Origin: Callaeas wilsoni | Lineage: Eukaryota; Chordata; Aves; Passeriformes; Callaeidae | Assembly (NCBI GenBank): GCA_013398955.1 | Contig: VWPU01013453.1 | Span: 1-64,000, forward strand | Direction: 5' to 3' | DNA: 64,000 nucleotides | Shown here: positions 50,001-61,617 of the stretch, piece after piece | Layout of the letters: each line of letters begins with the position of its first letter | Numbering within the stretch: the first letter of the stretch is position 1 | The notes under the pieces: generated by a model | What the model saw: the letters and a program-made list of their open reading frames with translations, nothing else | What the model was told of the DNA's origin: nothing | Database searches by the model: none | Program-made: the position numbers and the translations under genes

Positions 50001-52815
50001 TCTTTCAGCTGTGGCTTGGCTGGAGCAATAGCAAATGCAAAGCAGTTCAGCATTCAGCAGCAGCTATTGTAGATACTTGAAATGATGACGAGTTGTAGCT
50101 TGGCCAGATTGCAGTAGCTAGTAACAGCATTTGTCTTTTCTCTCACTTCCTTATTACCACCCCTCTCCTCTCCTATTACTTCATTCATCTTTCTTTCTCG
50201 TTTTTTAGATTGATCTTACATATATTCCTTTTCTCACATACCTTCCTTACTTTTATTTCCTGCTTCTCCTGCTTCTCACATAATCAATATACAGTTTTCC
50301 AAAAAAAAATGTTGTACATTCAGCATTTTCCCCATAGCTGCTCATTGTTAACATAACAATCTGGTGTCCGTGGTGTTCTGTTGGTTTTTTTTCCTTTCTT
50401 CTTCCCCTGCCTGTTTCTGAAGAGCTATTATGCTAGTTCCTAGAAGCTTTGAGGTGATAACAGGCATAGACAAGCACAATCTGTTCATTGTCAATATGCA
50501 TATTTGATGCTGCAACTGAAGCACACATGGGTGCAAACTCTTGATATATGCAGAAAAACATGTACAACCTTTTTTGCACACTTCGTTTTTCTAAGCGCAA
50601 ATACAAAGTCTCACCACTACCAAAGCCTTAACGTGCCTCACCCTCTGATAAACCCTCCAAGACAGCAAAATAATGACACGGCACAATAAAGCAGAGGGTC
50701 TGGATAAAACTCTATGTTTTTTTAAAAAAAAGAACCTGAAGTTACTGATCTCACACCTGAGTCTTACTGGAGAGTCACCCTGACATCTGTTTGCTAAATA
50801 CTGATGAATCACTGTCTGCTCTCTCTCCTTCATCCATTTGAAAACATTTCACACGTTTCCTTTGGTGATTAGTTCAAACACTTTTGCTATTCAATGAACA
50901 GGGCTTCTCCTGAGTGCTTGCTTAGCTTAAGGTAAGTGAGAGGCCACATTTACTGCATGTAGCCTGTGCATCTCCTGCAAAGCCAGAAGGTTTCAGAGCT
51001 GCAGTTCTTCAAGCACTCTGTGACAATAGTCATTGCAAAGCCTCCTATAAAAAATACTGGGTAGCACAAGATGTCAGGTGTTGCAAAGTTTATATTTATG
51101 TTTTGGATTGTTTTGTGCAGTGGTGCCAAAGTGAGGTGGAAATGAATAATTTTCATGAACATGTTCCCTTTCTTGTCTTCTTCAACCTCCTATTGTGTTG
51201 AAACCTTAGCAGGGAAAGTAATTTTATGTGAATAGTAAAGAATATCTCTTCAGTTATTTGACATTACTTGTTCATCACTGGTCTCATTCCAGGAGAAGAT
51301 TGCTGATACTGTTGGGTGAGATTGGGTGACTAGAAACAACACTTACGAACATCCCTTTGTCTTGCTCATGTATTGCACTGCCATGGCATCACTGTTGAAT
51401 AAACCTAAGCAGAGCCCAAACTCTCTTTCTCTACCTTCCTGTATGGTACTTAGAATGTTTGATAATTCATTTGTTATTCCTCATTATTAAAATAATGATT
51501 GGTAGTTAACAGCCAGCTTGGAATCCTGGTGTTAAGTGGTGTCACAGGCCACTAGACAAGTTACTCGTATTTTGTCTATTTGAAAAATCAGTGGAAAGAT
51601 CCTTGGTCCTCTCAAAACGTCAGTATCTGTGTTCAGCTGTAAAGGGTTACAGAAAGGGCAGCTCCACATCCTCTTTCCACTGTATACTGTGCAGGGTAGG
51701 TTTCCTGAGAAATATAAAATGTGCTGGTTATATATGAGGTACAAGTTGTTTGAGATTCATACGTAGACTTAGACAGCTCTCATAAATTATCTGAGTGTGG
51801 TCTGGACTTTCTTTCTTTAGTCAGTGGAAAGAAACAGCATTTCTTGAACACAACTTGGCCTTTTTGCAACAGCTAAATCAGGATGAAATGATTCATCACA
51901 TAGAAACATTTCTTTTCTTGTAACAGAAAGTGAGTCTGGATGATTGGAAGATATGCAGACATCTGCATTGTCACTGCTTAAGTATAGACAAATGAAACCC
52001 ATCACATTATATGTGTTCTGATGTAGAAATAAATTTTTTAAAAAGGACTAGAGTTTGGGATGTACAAGCTTTAAATATAATTGAGCTAGCACCAGTAAAA
52101 TTACAAGTTAAAAAGGGATAAAATAATCTTGATGATGGGCAAACATAAGTCTATGTCCAGAACTGCTGTTTTCTTTACTGATGTCTGAACTAGCTACAGT
52201 AACAGCAGTGCAAGATGTCTGTGTGTGCTCCAGTTGCACTTCAGTGAAATTGTTGGCATTTTCTCTCTCCCATGATCATATCCAAGTCATATTGTTTCCC
52301 CATGTCACTAGTGGAGCACCACACAGCACTGGTCTCTGACAAGGACATATTAACTTCCTGTCCAGCTCTCAGCTGTTCTTCCATGTTCCTGCTGTTCATT
52401 TTATAGAGAAGCCAGGTGGACAAAGTCCCATCAGCTTCCCTCTTCCATGACCCTGCAAGCACAGGAATGTTCGCTGTAATACTGGCTTTTTTTAGAGATT
52501 TGCCTAGCTTAAATCTTAAACTCCCTGAACAGATTCTCTTTTTTCCTATGAGAGGTTGTAGCACATCACAGTGCATCTCATGAAGACAGGATTTCTCATA
52601 CTGAGCCTCTGGAATATCCCATTGCTTCACTCCTGAGTCAGGCTGTGATGCTCTGGCTGTATCAACTCTATGGCTAAGTTAGGAGTCAGAAGGAAATATC
52701 CTTTCTGATATTTACCTGTCTTGAAAAGCACATTAATCTGACTTTGAATTCTCTAATTTAAAATGGGTAGAATACTGGTATAGAAACTTTCTTCTCTTAT
52801 TTTCCTCCTTTGCAG

Positions 52816-52889
52816 ATGACCATTCCAGGATATGTCTGAAAGGTGAAAGTAGCCACGACAATTCAGACTACATCAATGCCAGTCCAATT
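52816..52889 (+). CDS. PTPRN2: PTPRN2 exon: DYINASP motif of the phosphatase-like domain
   Basis: This 74-base exon supplies the last two bases of the split Tyr codon and then 24 codons: DHSRICLKGESSHDNSDYIN followed by ASPI. The acceptor is ttgcag ending at 52815 and the donor gtaagt at 52890; the exon ends in phase 0. DYINASPI is the PTPRN-family form of the conserved PTP motif (Y-I-N-A) that forms the phosphotyrosine recognition edge. G/C-ending codons are only 11 of 24, in contrast to the transmembrane exon. It follows directly on KNRS...PY of the preceding exon, so the join is confirmed by both frame and motif. Confidence 0.96.
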
Positions 52890-54293
52890 GTAAGTATGGT
52901 AACCTATGAAAAGTATTCCAATTAGTTGATCCTTGTCATTCCTTGTTGTCAAAATAAGCTCACTCCAGGCACCTCACTGCTAATCTCAGGTTGTGAGCAC
53001 CTCACAACGCTGGTGCTTCAGCTTGTCCTTTCAAATTGAAGAGAAATACATATGCATGCAATACCCTTGAAGTTTATTTACTGAGGAAAAGTCACTAGAT
53101 AACCCTCATTCTACCTTGTAATACTGTCAGTTTTTCTGTAGTTGATATTAGATATTATTAATTTACAGATTATAAAATTCAGTGCTTTACTTTAGTGGAG
53201 CTTTTCCTTCTCTGAGAGATAAAAAAAGCTTGTTCTTTTTTGCATTGTCTACTAGCTACTGTAGGAGGAATGGTTTCTGTAGGCATGGAGGGCTGAGCTC
53301 CACAGACTTCTGAGCTGCTTCTGCTTTAGGAAGTGACATTTCCTCTTACCTTTCTTCCTCTGTTGACCTAGTGGTGCACAGTCTGGTGGTTCTGTAGCTT
53401 TCCTGGTTCTTCTCTGAGCTTGCTGTTTTGAAAGCAAGACCAGGATCCCTTAGCTCCTGTGTATTCATTCCAACTGCAAGGAAGGTCGGTCCAATTTTTG
53501 TGTCCAGATACTCGAGTGTGGCCCAGCTGCCATTTCCCATGACTGTGTGAGCTGAATGTGAATCCTTTCCTCTCCATGAAAGGTGATAGGGAGGAAATGT
53601 CTCTATTTGTAGACACTAAACAGGTACAGGAATGCCAGTGGCATTGCCCTGTCATAGCACCTCAGTGGAAGTGTCAGGATATCCATGTGAAGGGGGAAGA
53701 AGGCACTGTGCCCTTGACCTCCATGGGACTGCTCGTATTGGAGTCGCTTTTTCTCATGGTTTTTATTCACCTTAATTAGGCACTAAAAGGTTATTATAGG
53801 GAAACTATGAGAAAGAACTTCGGGTGGAGAATAAGATCTCACTGCAGTGGGCTGTATATGGCATTACTGGCTCATTTGCCTGGGGAGTATCACTCCCCCA
53901 GTTAAATGACTTTGTGTGGGCAAGGCAGCTGACAATTTGCAACAGCATGAAATTGCAGGCTGCTTCCTTCCAATCTTGTTGACAATACTTTTTTTCTTAA
54001 AAAAACCCCACAGCTACATAGAAATTGTTCCCTGATCTTTGTTTCAGCAGAGTTCAAAGCTTCATTTCACTCAACACATAAAAGCATTTTATTCAAAGAG
54101 TTAAAAAACACACAGAAGCCAAAAAACACCTTTGGGATATTTTTGTCTTTGGCTTAGGGTAGAGGGGAAACCAAAGCACCTGCATGTTGAAGGATTGCCA
54201 GTTTCCGTTTCAGAGGACAAGGGTAGACAGGCACAGATTAGAGTTTTTAGGCTGCTTTTGGGTATGTCTCTGACTAGACTGAGCTCTATCTAG

Positions 54294-54317
54294 CACCAGG
54301 ATCGGGGGATCCTGGTG
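54294..54317. repeat. perfect 10-base inverted repeat with G4 loop
   Basis: Arms caccaggatc (54294-54303) and gatcctggtg (54308-54317) pair perfectly around gggg. No U-run follows, and the arms are too short for a microRNA precursor. Confidence 0.8.
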
Positions 54318-55937
54318 TTCCAAGGAATATGCATCCTGCTTGTAAAATCATACACAGAGGTCCAGCTCCAGGGCTTCAGTGCTCTGTTTGTGTCTTCAGG
54401 ACCCAGCTGGTGAGTTATGTTTGGTCAAGCCTTCATCCGATAGTAGAAACTGAGAGGTTTGGTGGGAAGGACAGGAGTGGGAGGTGATAACTGGAAGTGA
54501 GATATTGTATTCTTGTAAGAGCTTGGTTGTAATTCACATGGCAACAACGTGGTACCAAAGTGGAATTACAGCATCTGTAGACAGTGCTAGGCCAGGTTCA
54601 GTGTTGACAGCAGTACAAATGGTGGGTTTTTACTGAAAAACTGGGCTTCTGCAACCTGCCCAAAAGTCTGTGTAGGCACAGCTTAACTAGTTTTATTACA
54701 CAAATTTGGCTGATGAAGGAGTGAATTCTTGCATGTGTGTATATGTCTGTTACAATTGTAGTTCTGGATTATAGTGTAATTATTTCTTTAGTTACACTGA
54801 AAAGTATTAGATTAAGTAGTGTTGGAAGTGAAGAAACAGGACTGAGATATCCCATTGACAAAACTGGGAAGAGGTTTGCTTTAGCAGGATGCCCAAAACT
54901 AATGCAAGCAGAGGGTCTCTGCTTCCACAGCTTTAACTCTTGTGTTTTTCCAAAGGGTTGTAATCTTGCCTTTCCATCCTGCTCTTAATAAGGGTCCTTC
55001 TGCAGGGTTAGAAGGTATTTCTTTTTTTCAGTTTTCCCAGACTCAAAGAGTTTTGTTCAATACAACAAGTCACACTGATGAAGCAAAAATTCTTATGGTT
55101 GTCTTAATATCGCTTACAGAAATACTTCTATGCCCAGAAATAAGTGGGTTCACAAGTGTTTCATCAGACTGGGGCAAGTGCCTGGTCACTTGCATAGCCA
55201 AGAAAAACTACCAAGAAATATTTTCAAGTTCCTCTTCTTCATGGTAGGATAGAGACCCTACTCTGAGGAGAGGAGCACCACAGCTGACATTTGTGTGGAT
55301 CTGCTTTTCCAAGGAAAGACGTGCTCCAGTTAGTTACATGAGTTTGCTCCACTAAGCTAGTAGTCATTTTGCTATTTTGAAAGCAGTAGGTCAAAATGTG
55401 TGTTTCCTGCAGGTGATGCAGTGGGAGGTTGATAGGAGGAAATCCCTGCTTTGCAAGCCCATAGTCTGGAAAGATTCCTTGCAAACTGCTGAATTTCAAA
55501 CCAAATTAAATATCCTGAGATTAGCGTAAACATATTTGTTAATCTGGTGTAGTTTTTGTATAATGAAGTCGAGTATCGGAGTGGCAGAGATATTCAGTCT
55601 CTGTTCTCCCCACTTCAAATGCCTACTGCAATATTGAATTGGGCACTTGATTCTGCAATATTTACCGTGTTTATACAGCTAGTGAAACCTAAGTTGGACA
55701 TACATGCCATTTCTACCTATGTTTACTTGAGATCTTTCCTGGTAGCAGGCACACATTTAGTGTCTTTGTAAGCACAGTGGATGGGGAGTATCACTACAAC
55801 TGCTTTCATTCACTCTTGCAAAAATCTCACCATTTCTTTCCTTCAGACGGTTTCAACTTAAATAACCTCAGTAATTATGCTGTCAGTACAGTGATGCTCC
55901 TGGTGCATTTGCTCCTCGCAGTGCCTGGGTGAGGAGT

Positions 55938-56450
55938 GAGCTCTGTCGTGAGATGGGCACTGATGGCACAGGATCAGTACGGGATGAGCTCTGTCGTGAG
56001 ATGGGCATCGATGGCACAGGATCAGTACGGGATGAGCTCTGTCGTGAGATGGGCACTGATGGCACAGGATCAGTACGGGATGAGCTCTGTCGTGAGATGG
56101 GCACTGATGGCACAGGATCAGTACGGGATNNNNNNNNNNNNNNNNNNNNNNNNNNNNNNNNNNNNNNNNNNNNNNNNNNNNNNNNNNNNNNNNNNNNNNN
56201 NNNNNNNNNNNNNNNNNNNNNNNNNNNNNNNNNNNNNNNNNNNNNNNNNNNNNNNNNNNNNNNNNNNNNNNNNNNNNNNNNNNNNNNNNNNNNNNNNNNN
56301 NNNNNNNNNNNNNNNNNNNNNNNNNNNNNNNNNNNNNNNNNNNNNNNNNNNNNNNNNNNNNNNNNNNNNNNNNNNNNNNNNNNNNNNNNNNNNNNNNNNN
56401 NNNNNNNNNNNNNNNNNNNNNNATGGCACAGGATCAGTACGGGATGAGCT
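55938..56450. repeat. 48-base tandem minisatellite, interrupted by a gap
   Basis: Four almost identical units start at 55938, 55986, 56034 and 56082 (spacing exactly 48). Each begins gagctctgtcgtgagatggg, continues with gcactgatggcacaggatca and ends gtacgggat. Unit 2 differs from the others at gcatcgatgg against gcactgatgg. A gap of N follows, then a last partial unit (56423-56450) running into unique sequence. Because 48 is a multiple of three, several frames on both strands stay open as 16-residue repeats (such as DELCREMGTDGTGSVR). These are artefacts of the period; there is no start, splice or family evidence for a protein. Confidence 0.95.
56130..56422. other. assembly gap (293 N)
   Basis: A run of 293 undetermined bases inside the minisatellite. 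The register of the unit after the gap does not match that before it if the gap length is taken literally (268 bases between equivalent points, not a multiple of 48), so the length is probably an estimate or the array contains an irregular unit. Confidence 0.99.
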
Positions 56451-59400
56451 GACTGCAAGAGGCTTTTTCCTCCCCGCTTGTGGGAGCTGTCTGGTGCAGG
56501 AAGAGTGTAAAATAAAGTAATTATATTTGAGCTTCAGAGAGGGAGGCTGCCAGTCCTGTACATGTTGCTGGGTATCTCCAGCTTCTGGGTCAGTGGTCCA
56601 GTCTCCAGCTGGGGCTCACTCAGCCTTCACTGAAGTCTAAATGAGTGCAGCAGCACACTGTAAAAAAATCCCCGTGCTAGACAATGAGCTGGCCACCTGC
56701 CCACATGTTTCTTCCTTTTAAAAAATGCTGCCCCTCCTCAATACCTCAATACCTCACAGTATGATGTGAAAACTGGGGTTATATTGGTGGCCTCACTGCA
56801 GCTGGAAATGGGTGAAGAGAATCAGGAAAGATTTAGCCCAAGTTCTTCCCATATGTCTTTTATTTCGCTGTAGCATGAGGCCAGGCAAAATGAGTCCTTA
56901 GGATAAATTTGCAGGGTAAAAGTGAGGTAGAAATCTGTTTCACTCCTCTCTGAAATAACATAAAATACTATGATAATGACTCTGGTATCGTCAGCTGAAT
57001 GAAAGGCTTGCAATTACAGCACAAGGAGACCCTGACTGTGCAGAATAAAACTGTGATAATTACTTCTGTCATATTTGTACTTAGTCCTCATTAAATTCCA
57101 GGAAAATCATCCAGTAGTAAATAATGTGCAATCTTTGCTTTTAAATCAGAGGTCATGAAAGTAAATGGGAAATTCTGTTTTTCCTCATAGGGTGTCTGAG
57201 AGAGAAAAAATCCCATCAACTACATTTAAAAACTCAGTTTGCTTATTATTGAAGACACCAGACTGAGGAATGTCATTAGCATGACAGTTTGTTCAAATAC
57301 AGCATACAAATTTCATCAGCAAGAATAGACTCTGAAATTCATAATGGCATAGGCAACCAGATTTGTTTCTTTCATTCCATTAGGGGCTTAAAAGGTAGGA
57401 TTTAAAAAATTGTTTTAAATTTTAATTCAAACATGAAGATGAGGACTAGTCTACCTTTTTAATTTTAATGCTGAGATGAATGATTACAAAGTTCATCTGC
57501 ATTTGCTGGATATGCTTTCTTTTGCAAAAACAAATACACTTCCTCTTTTAGAGACTGTCTGTACTTTGTGTAATAAATATATGCATGGAAGTAGATTTTC
57601 TTGGTGTTGTAAACACATTAAGTCTGGAAACCACAGAGAAGCTTGAATCCATACGAATTTTTAAGGTGTTAATCAGATTTCAATGTCCTTTCTGTCGTGT
57701 TTGGTCTACACTGGATTTCATTCTGATCTCATGATTCAGGAATATTTCGGATGGATTCAGAGGATTTAGATGAAGGTAAATATGATGTGACTGAGACCAC
57801 ATCTCACCCAGCATCTTTCTCTGTGGAAAGCTGAGATCTGACAAGCTGAGAGGGAAGGTAAAGGGAAGGAATGAATCGGTGTTATCATTTACATGAAATT
57901 TCAAAATGATCATTGTTGCCTATTGACACTTTTACTTCAGTTTGCAGTTTTACAAGACTGCTTAACAAGAATCTACATGTACCACTCTCAAGGATTTACT
58001 CCCACAATGTATTGATTTTTCTGTATTTCATCAGCATTATCAGTGAAATTGTGCAGCAGCACAATCTCTATCTAAAAACTCAACAAAATTCAGCATTCTT
58101 CAGGGAATCCTTGCAAAGTCTTAGAATAAGGCAGCTGGATAACAGAACTCTTGAAAGAAGAACCAAAGGTGTAGCTTTTATTCTGTAGTAAAGCCAAGCT
58201 GGAATCCTGGTCTGGCATTAACAAGATGCAAGCAGTTGTGATAATGTTCTTCATATATTTTCCTACTGGAAGGTACTGTAAGTCAACTTACACTACAAAG
58301 CCCTGTAGGAAAACACAAGTTGTGCCACTAAAGTTTTCTCCAGTTTTTCTTTTCCAAGAAGAAATCTCAGTGCTCCTCCTTTTTCTTTTCATTTGCTTTT
58401 GATATTGGTAGTGATGGAAATCAGCACAATCAATTGCGTGGCCAGTTACAGTAATCCTGGAGCCCTAATATAAAATCATGGAAGAATAGATTGAAACATT
58501 ATCACCAGACTTGCCTTTGCTGTACTGCAGCAGAAAATGAGAATTCCACCATAGTAGAACAGTTGTAATAGTTGCAGCTTTTTCTTTCCAACAATGACTG
58601 TTCGATCCCATTCTGATGTAAGCCTTGTGAACTTGGTGCTTTGGTGGGGAAATAGAGGGGAAAATCCTGTTCTTTTTGAACAATTACTATTAGGGTGATT
58701 TCTGAAGGTTGTTCTGATGTAAAATGTTAGCAAACAATCAATTTTTGTTTTAATGCTTGATTGTATGGAGCCCGGAGTTCTCCATTCTTCTCTGGAGAAT
58801 ACATTTTCTATTTTATTTTCATGAAGTGAGAAATCTGAGGGATCCTTGAAATAAGGTAATGACTACTGACACAAAAAAAAAAGCCTTTTACTTGATCCTT
58901 GATTAGTTAGTTTAAAACCCATTACTGACTTTATTTCTTTATTCAAACTTTTGTTAACTTTGATAGATTAAGATGCCCTTGGTGTTCTTGGTGACCTTGA
59001 GAGAATAAAAAAGAACATAGCAAAAACATTCAAGAACTGTCCCTTGCCATCACTTACTTATATTAAATTGAATATGACCAGACTAGGGATTTTTCACACT
59101 TTTCTTGAAATACGTGGTCTTTTAAACAGTGCATGTAAGACAAAATTGATGAAACCAGGAACTTCATTTAATTAGTGTAAACTTTGCTCTTATTTTTGTT
59201 CAGTTAAAGATCATTTAATAGTGTGATAGCATTTTCTGCCATTTTCTATTTGCTCCAAGCAAGGAGAGTTTCTGCTCATAATTGTTTTTTTGTGCAACAC
59301 AGTGTGCTTGGAATGTAATAATTGTAATTGTCTTTTGAATTATTGTTAAACTGCTGATATACTTTACCATTCTGTGCTTATTGTAATGTTTGCCACGTTC

Positions 59401-59952
59401 CAACAGCACCTTTGTGACAGAGGTTGATTAATGCTGAAATGCCAAGACTGGCCTATTCCTGATTTATCAGCTGAACGTTGAGAAGTATTTCCTCCATGAC
59501 AGCGCTATTTGCATCATCCTTGATTTTTTCTGCCTTTGTTTTCTGGCATGTCTACATTAAGGAAAAAAATTAGTTTAAGAAGAATTCAAAGTAAATTATA
59601 ATTTTTATAAAGTTTGGTGTATTTACTGTTGGTTACATTTCTGAGCCAAGCTCTTGCCTGTTGGAGAAGTGACATAATTTTCCAGTGGATGCAGCCCACA
59701 ACAATTTCCACTGGGAGTAGCACATCCTCCTTGGTGTAGGTCGATTTTTCTAGGTTATGATTTTTAGTTCCAGCATAGAAAACCATTTCACCACAAGTTT
59801 ATGTCCTGTAGATCTTTGGGATTCAAAACAAAACAACAACAAATCATTTCAGCTGTAATGGAGAATTAAAAACCCCCCACTTTTAAGTTTGATTTCGCTT
59901 GATCACATTTGCTGTTGTTTTCAGCTGTGTTTAGTTCAGTGTCTCAATTCTT

Positions 59953-60000
59953 ACAAAACAAAACAAAACAAAAACCAAACAAACAACAACCAAAAAACCC
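59953..60000. repeat. A-rich AAAAC/AAAC low-complexity tract
   Basis: Successive acaaaacaaaacaaaac and related words over about 48 bases. Simple repeat, no coding meaning. Confidence 0.85.
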
Positions 60001-60651
60001 TGAAGTTGCCTCTTTTGAAATGTTTCCTAAGGGTTTTTTTTGTTAACACTGATTTCTGAAGAAAGCTACTTTTCTCTGGTCTCGAAATGCCCACAGTAGT
60101 AAATGTCCTGCTATCAGAATTGCTTTTGTCAAAAGGCAAAGAAAGCAAGGTTGAAATTTGTTGTGAGCAATTTCTTGTTGGGAAGATTTATTTGCTGATG
60201 AGAGAAGCATCCCAATGAAACTTGGAATAAAATGATGGTATTATAGACATACTGGTCAAGGTTTTTTATAACTATGGGTGGTGAATCAGAAGTGAGCTTT
60301 TAGTCTAAATGGATTCAGTGACTTTTACCTGTGTTGTGTTGTCGTGGAGAATTTTAATATTAAGTCCAGCTTAATTATACATCAGAAAATTAGAAACATG
60401 AAAGTGTTCTCTTCCTTTTTGCAACATTCATCATATTGTTGTTCCGTTAGAATAACTTACATCTGTTCTTTTATGGTTCTTCCCTCTTTTATGTTGCACA
60501 TAATTATGAGGTGCCTTCTTTTACGCTGACATGTACCATCACTGAAAATTTTGATAGGCTATGAATAAATTCAGGAGATGCCTGTTAATGCAAATGTGAC
60601 TCACATTCATTCTTATTCAGATCTTTACTTATAGAACAGAACTGTGTATTG

Positions 60652-60725
60652 AGACAAATTCTGCCTTCAGCTACATGGGTATAAGTTAACTCTCACCGAC
60701 TTCAGTGTCACTGAGTCACACCCAC
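60652..60725. repeat. possible old hairpin-type sauropsid repeat fragment
   Basis: Contains gacaaattctgccttcagct at 60653-60672, acatgggtataagttaactc and accgacttcagtg. The word order resembles the old sauropsid repeat with AATTCTGCCCTCAGTTACAC and a ...GACTTCAATG core. Diverged and short; family not certain. Confidence 0.4.
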
Positions 60726-61539
60726 ACATCTCAGGGCTGAAATGGGTCTCTTTCCTTTATGTTCAAAGTTTTGTCTTGCCTAGTTCAGGGTTAGAATGAG
60801 TTTGTTTGTTTTCTAATCCTATCAGCAGATCTTCTTTTTCAGCAGAATGGGTCCTAAGATTTAGAACCAAGAAAACCACCCATCAGTTCCAAAACATTCA
60901 TTGTAACACACTAATCCTATTTACTCCTGATGGCTTTGTTTCTTAGATTCTTTATTTTTTCTGCTCAGTGAATTTTCTGCTCCTTGAATTAAACGTAATA
61001 ATTAAGGTCTTTAAGCAGAACTTCCTCCATTGAGGCCAAATCCATGCATTTAGATAAATCAGCTAACCAGAAAAAGCCAGAAACTGAATTTGTTCCCCAT
61101 TTTTGCTGGGTTTTAGTTACATGTGCCCTTGACTGGCATGGTGGAAATGGAGAACATATTTAGATGTGTGGAGCATTCTTAACATTCAGTGTAGAAAAAT
61201 GTTTCAAAAGGCTCCTAGGTTGCTATGAAACCACGAGTACTGATCTCAAATAAATGCCTTTATCAGCCACCATAAATGATCTTACTCTGCATATTGAGGA
61301 CATGGGACACTGCTTATCATGTGTGTTGAAATTCATCTGGTGTCATCAATCTTTTGGGGGAAAACTTCTCCTCTGAGCTTATAAATAGAAATAAAACACT
61401 TAGCTTGCCAATAAAGGGTGGAGGGACATGACAGTCCTTTAGGAAGTCCCTTGTTCTGCCCTCGCATACTTTCTGTCTCTCACACTCCAAGGGATTTCCT
61501 TTATATAAACCCAGTCTGTGTTCTTCTTCCTTATTCCAG

Positions 61540-61617
61540 ATGGACCATGACCCCCGAAACCCTGCATATATTGCCACCCAGGGCCCTCTCCCTGCTACTG
61601 TGGCTGACTTCTGGCAG
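61540..61617 (+). CDS. PTPRN2: PTPRN2 exon: YIATQGPL...DFW segment of the phosphatase-like domain
   Basis: This 78-base exon gives 26 codons, phase 0 at both ends, acceptor cttattccag ending at 61539 and donor gtaagt at 61618. It reads [20 protein letters not shown] followed by [14 protein letters not shown] with DFW a few residues later is a core motif of all PTP domains; the MDHDPRNPA lead fits PTPRN2. It directly continues DYINASPI of the preceding exon. The catalytic-loop exon, where the family has Asp in place of the usual Ala after HCS, is not in this window. Confidence 0.97.

Larger units (their letters stand above)
45333..52815 (+). other. PTPRN2: PTPRN2 intron, 7.5 kb
   Basis: GT-AG intron (gtatgt ... 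ctcctttgcag), phase 1. It holds a MIR-like fragment (46196-46295) and a minus-strand CR1 end (46952-47090). The rest is AT-rich and without recognisable genes. The 129-codon minus-strand frame at 52241-52630 is the longest gap-free non-exonic frame in this intron, but it lacks any motif, signal peptide or family resemblance that I can recognise. Confidence 0.9.
52890..61539 (+). other. PTPRN2: PTPRN2 intron, 8.65 kb
   Basis: GT-AG intron (gtaagt ... cttattccag), phase 0. It contains a short perfect hairpin (54294-54317), the 48-base minisatellite with an assembly gap (55938-56450), an A-rich AAAAC-type stretch (59953-60000) and a possible old repeat at 60652-60725. The remainder is AT-rich intron without a recognisable gene. 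Confidence 0.9.

Noticed and set aside
55883..56520. Three open frames of 172-194 codons
   Set aside because: They consist of the 48-base tandem repeat and runs of unknown residues through the assembly gap.
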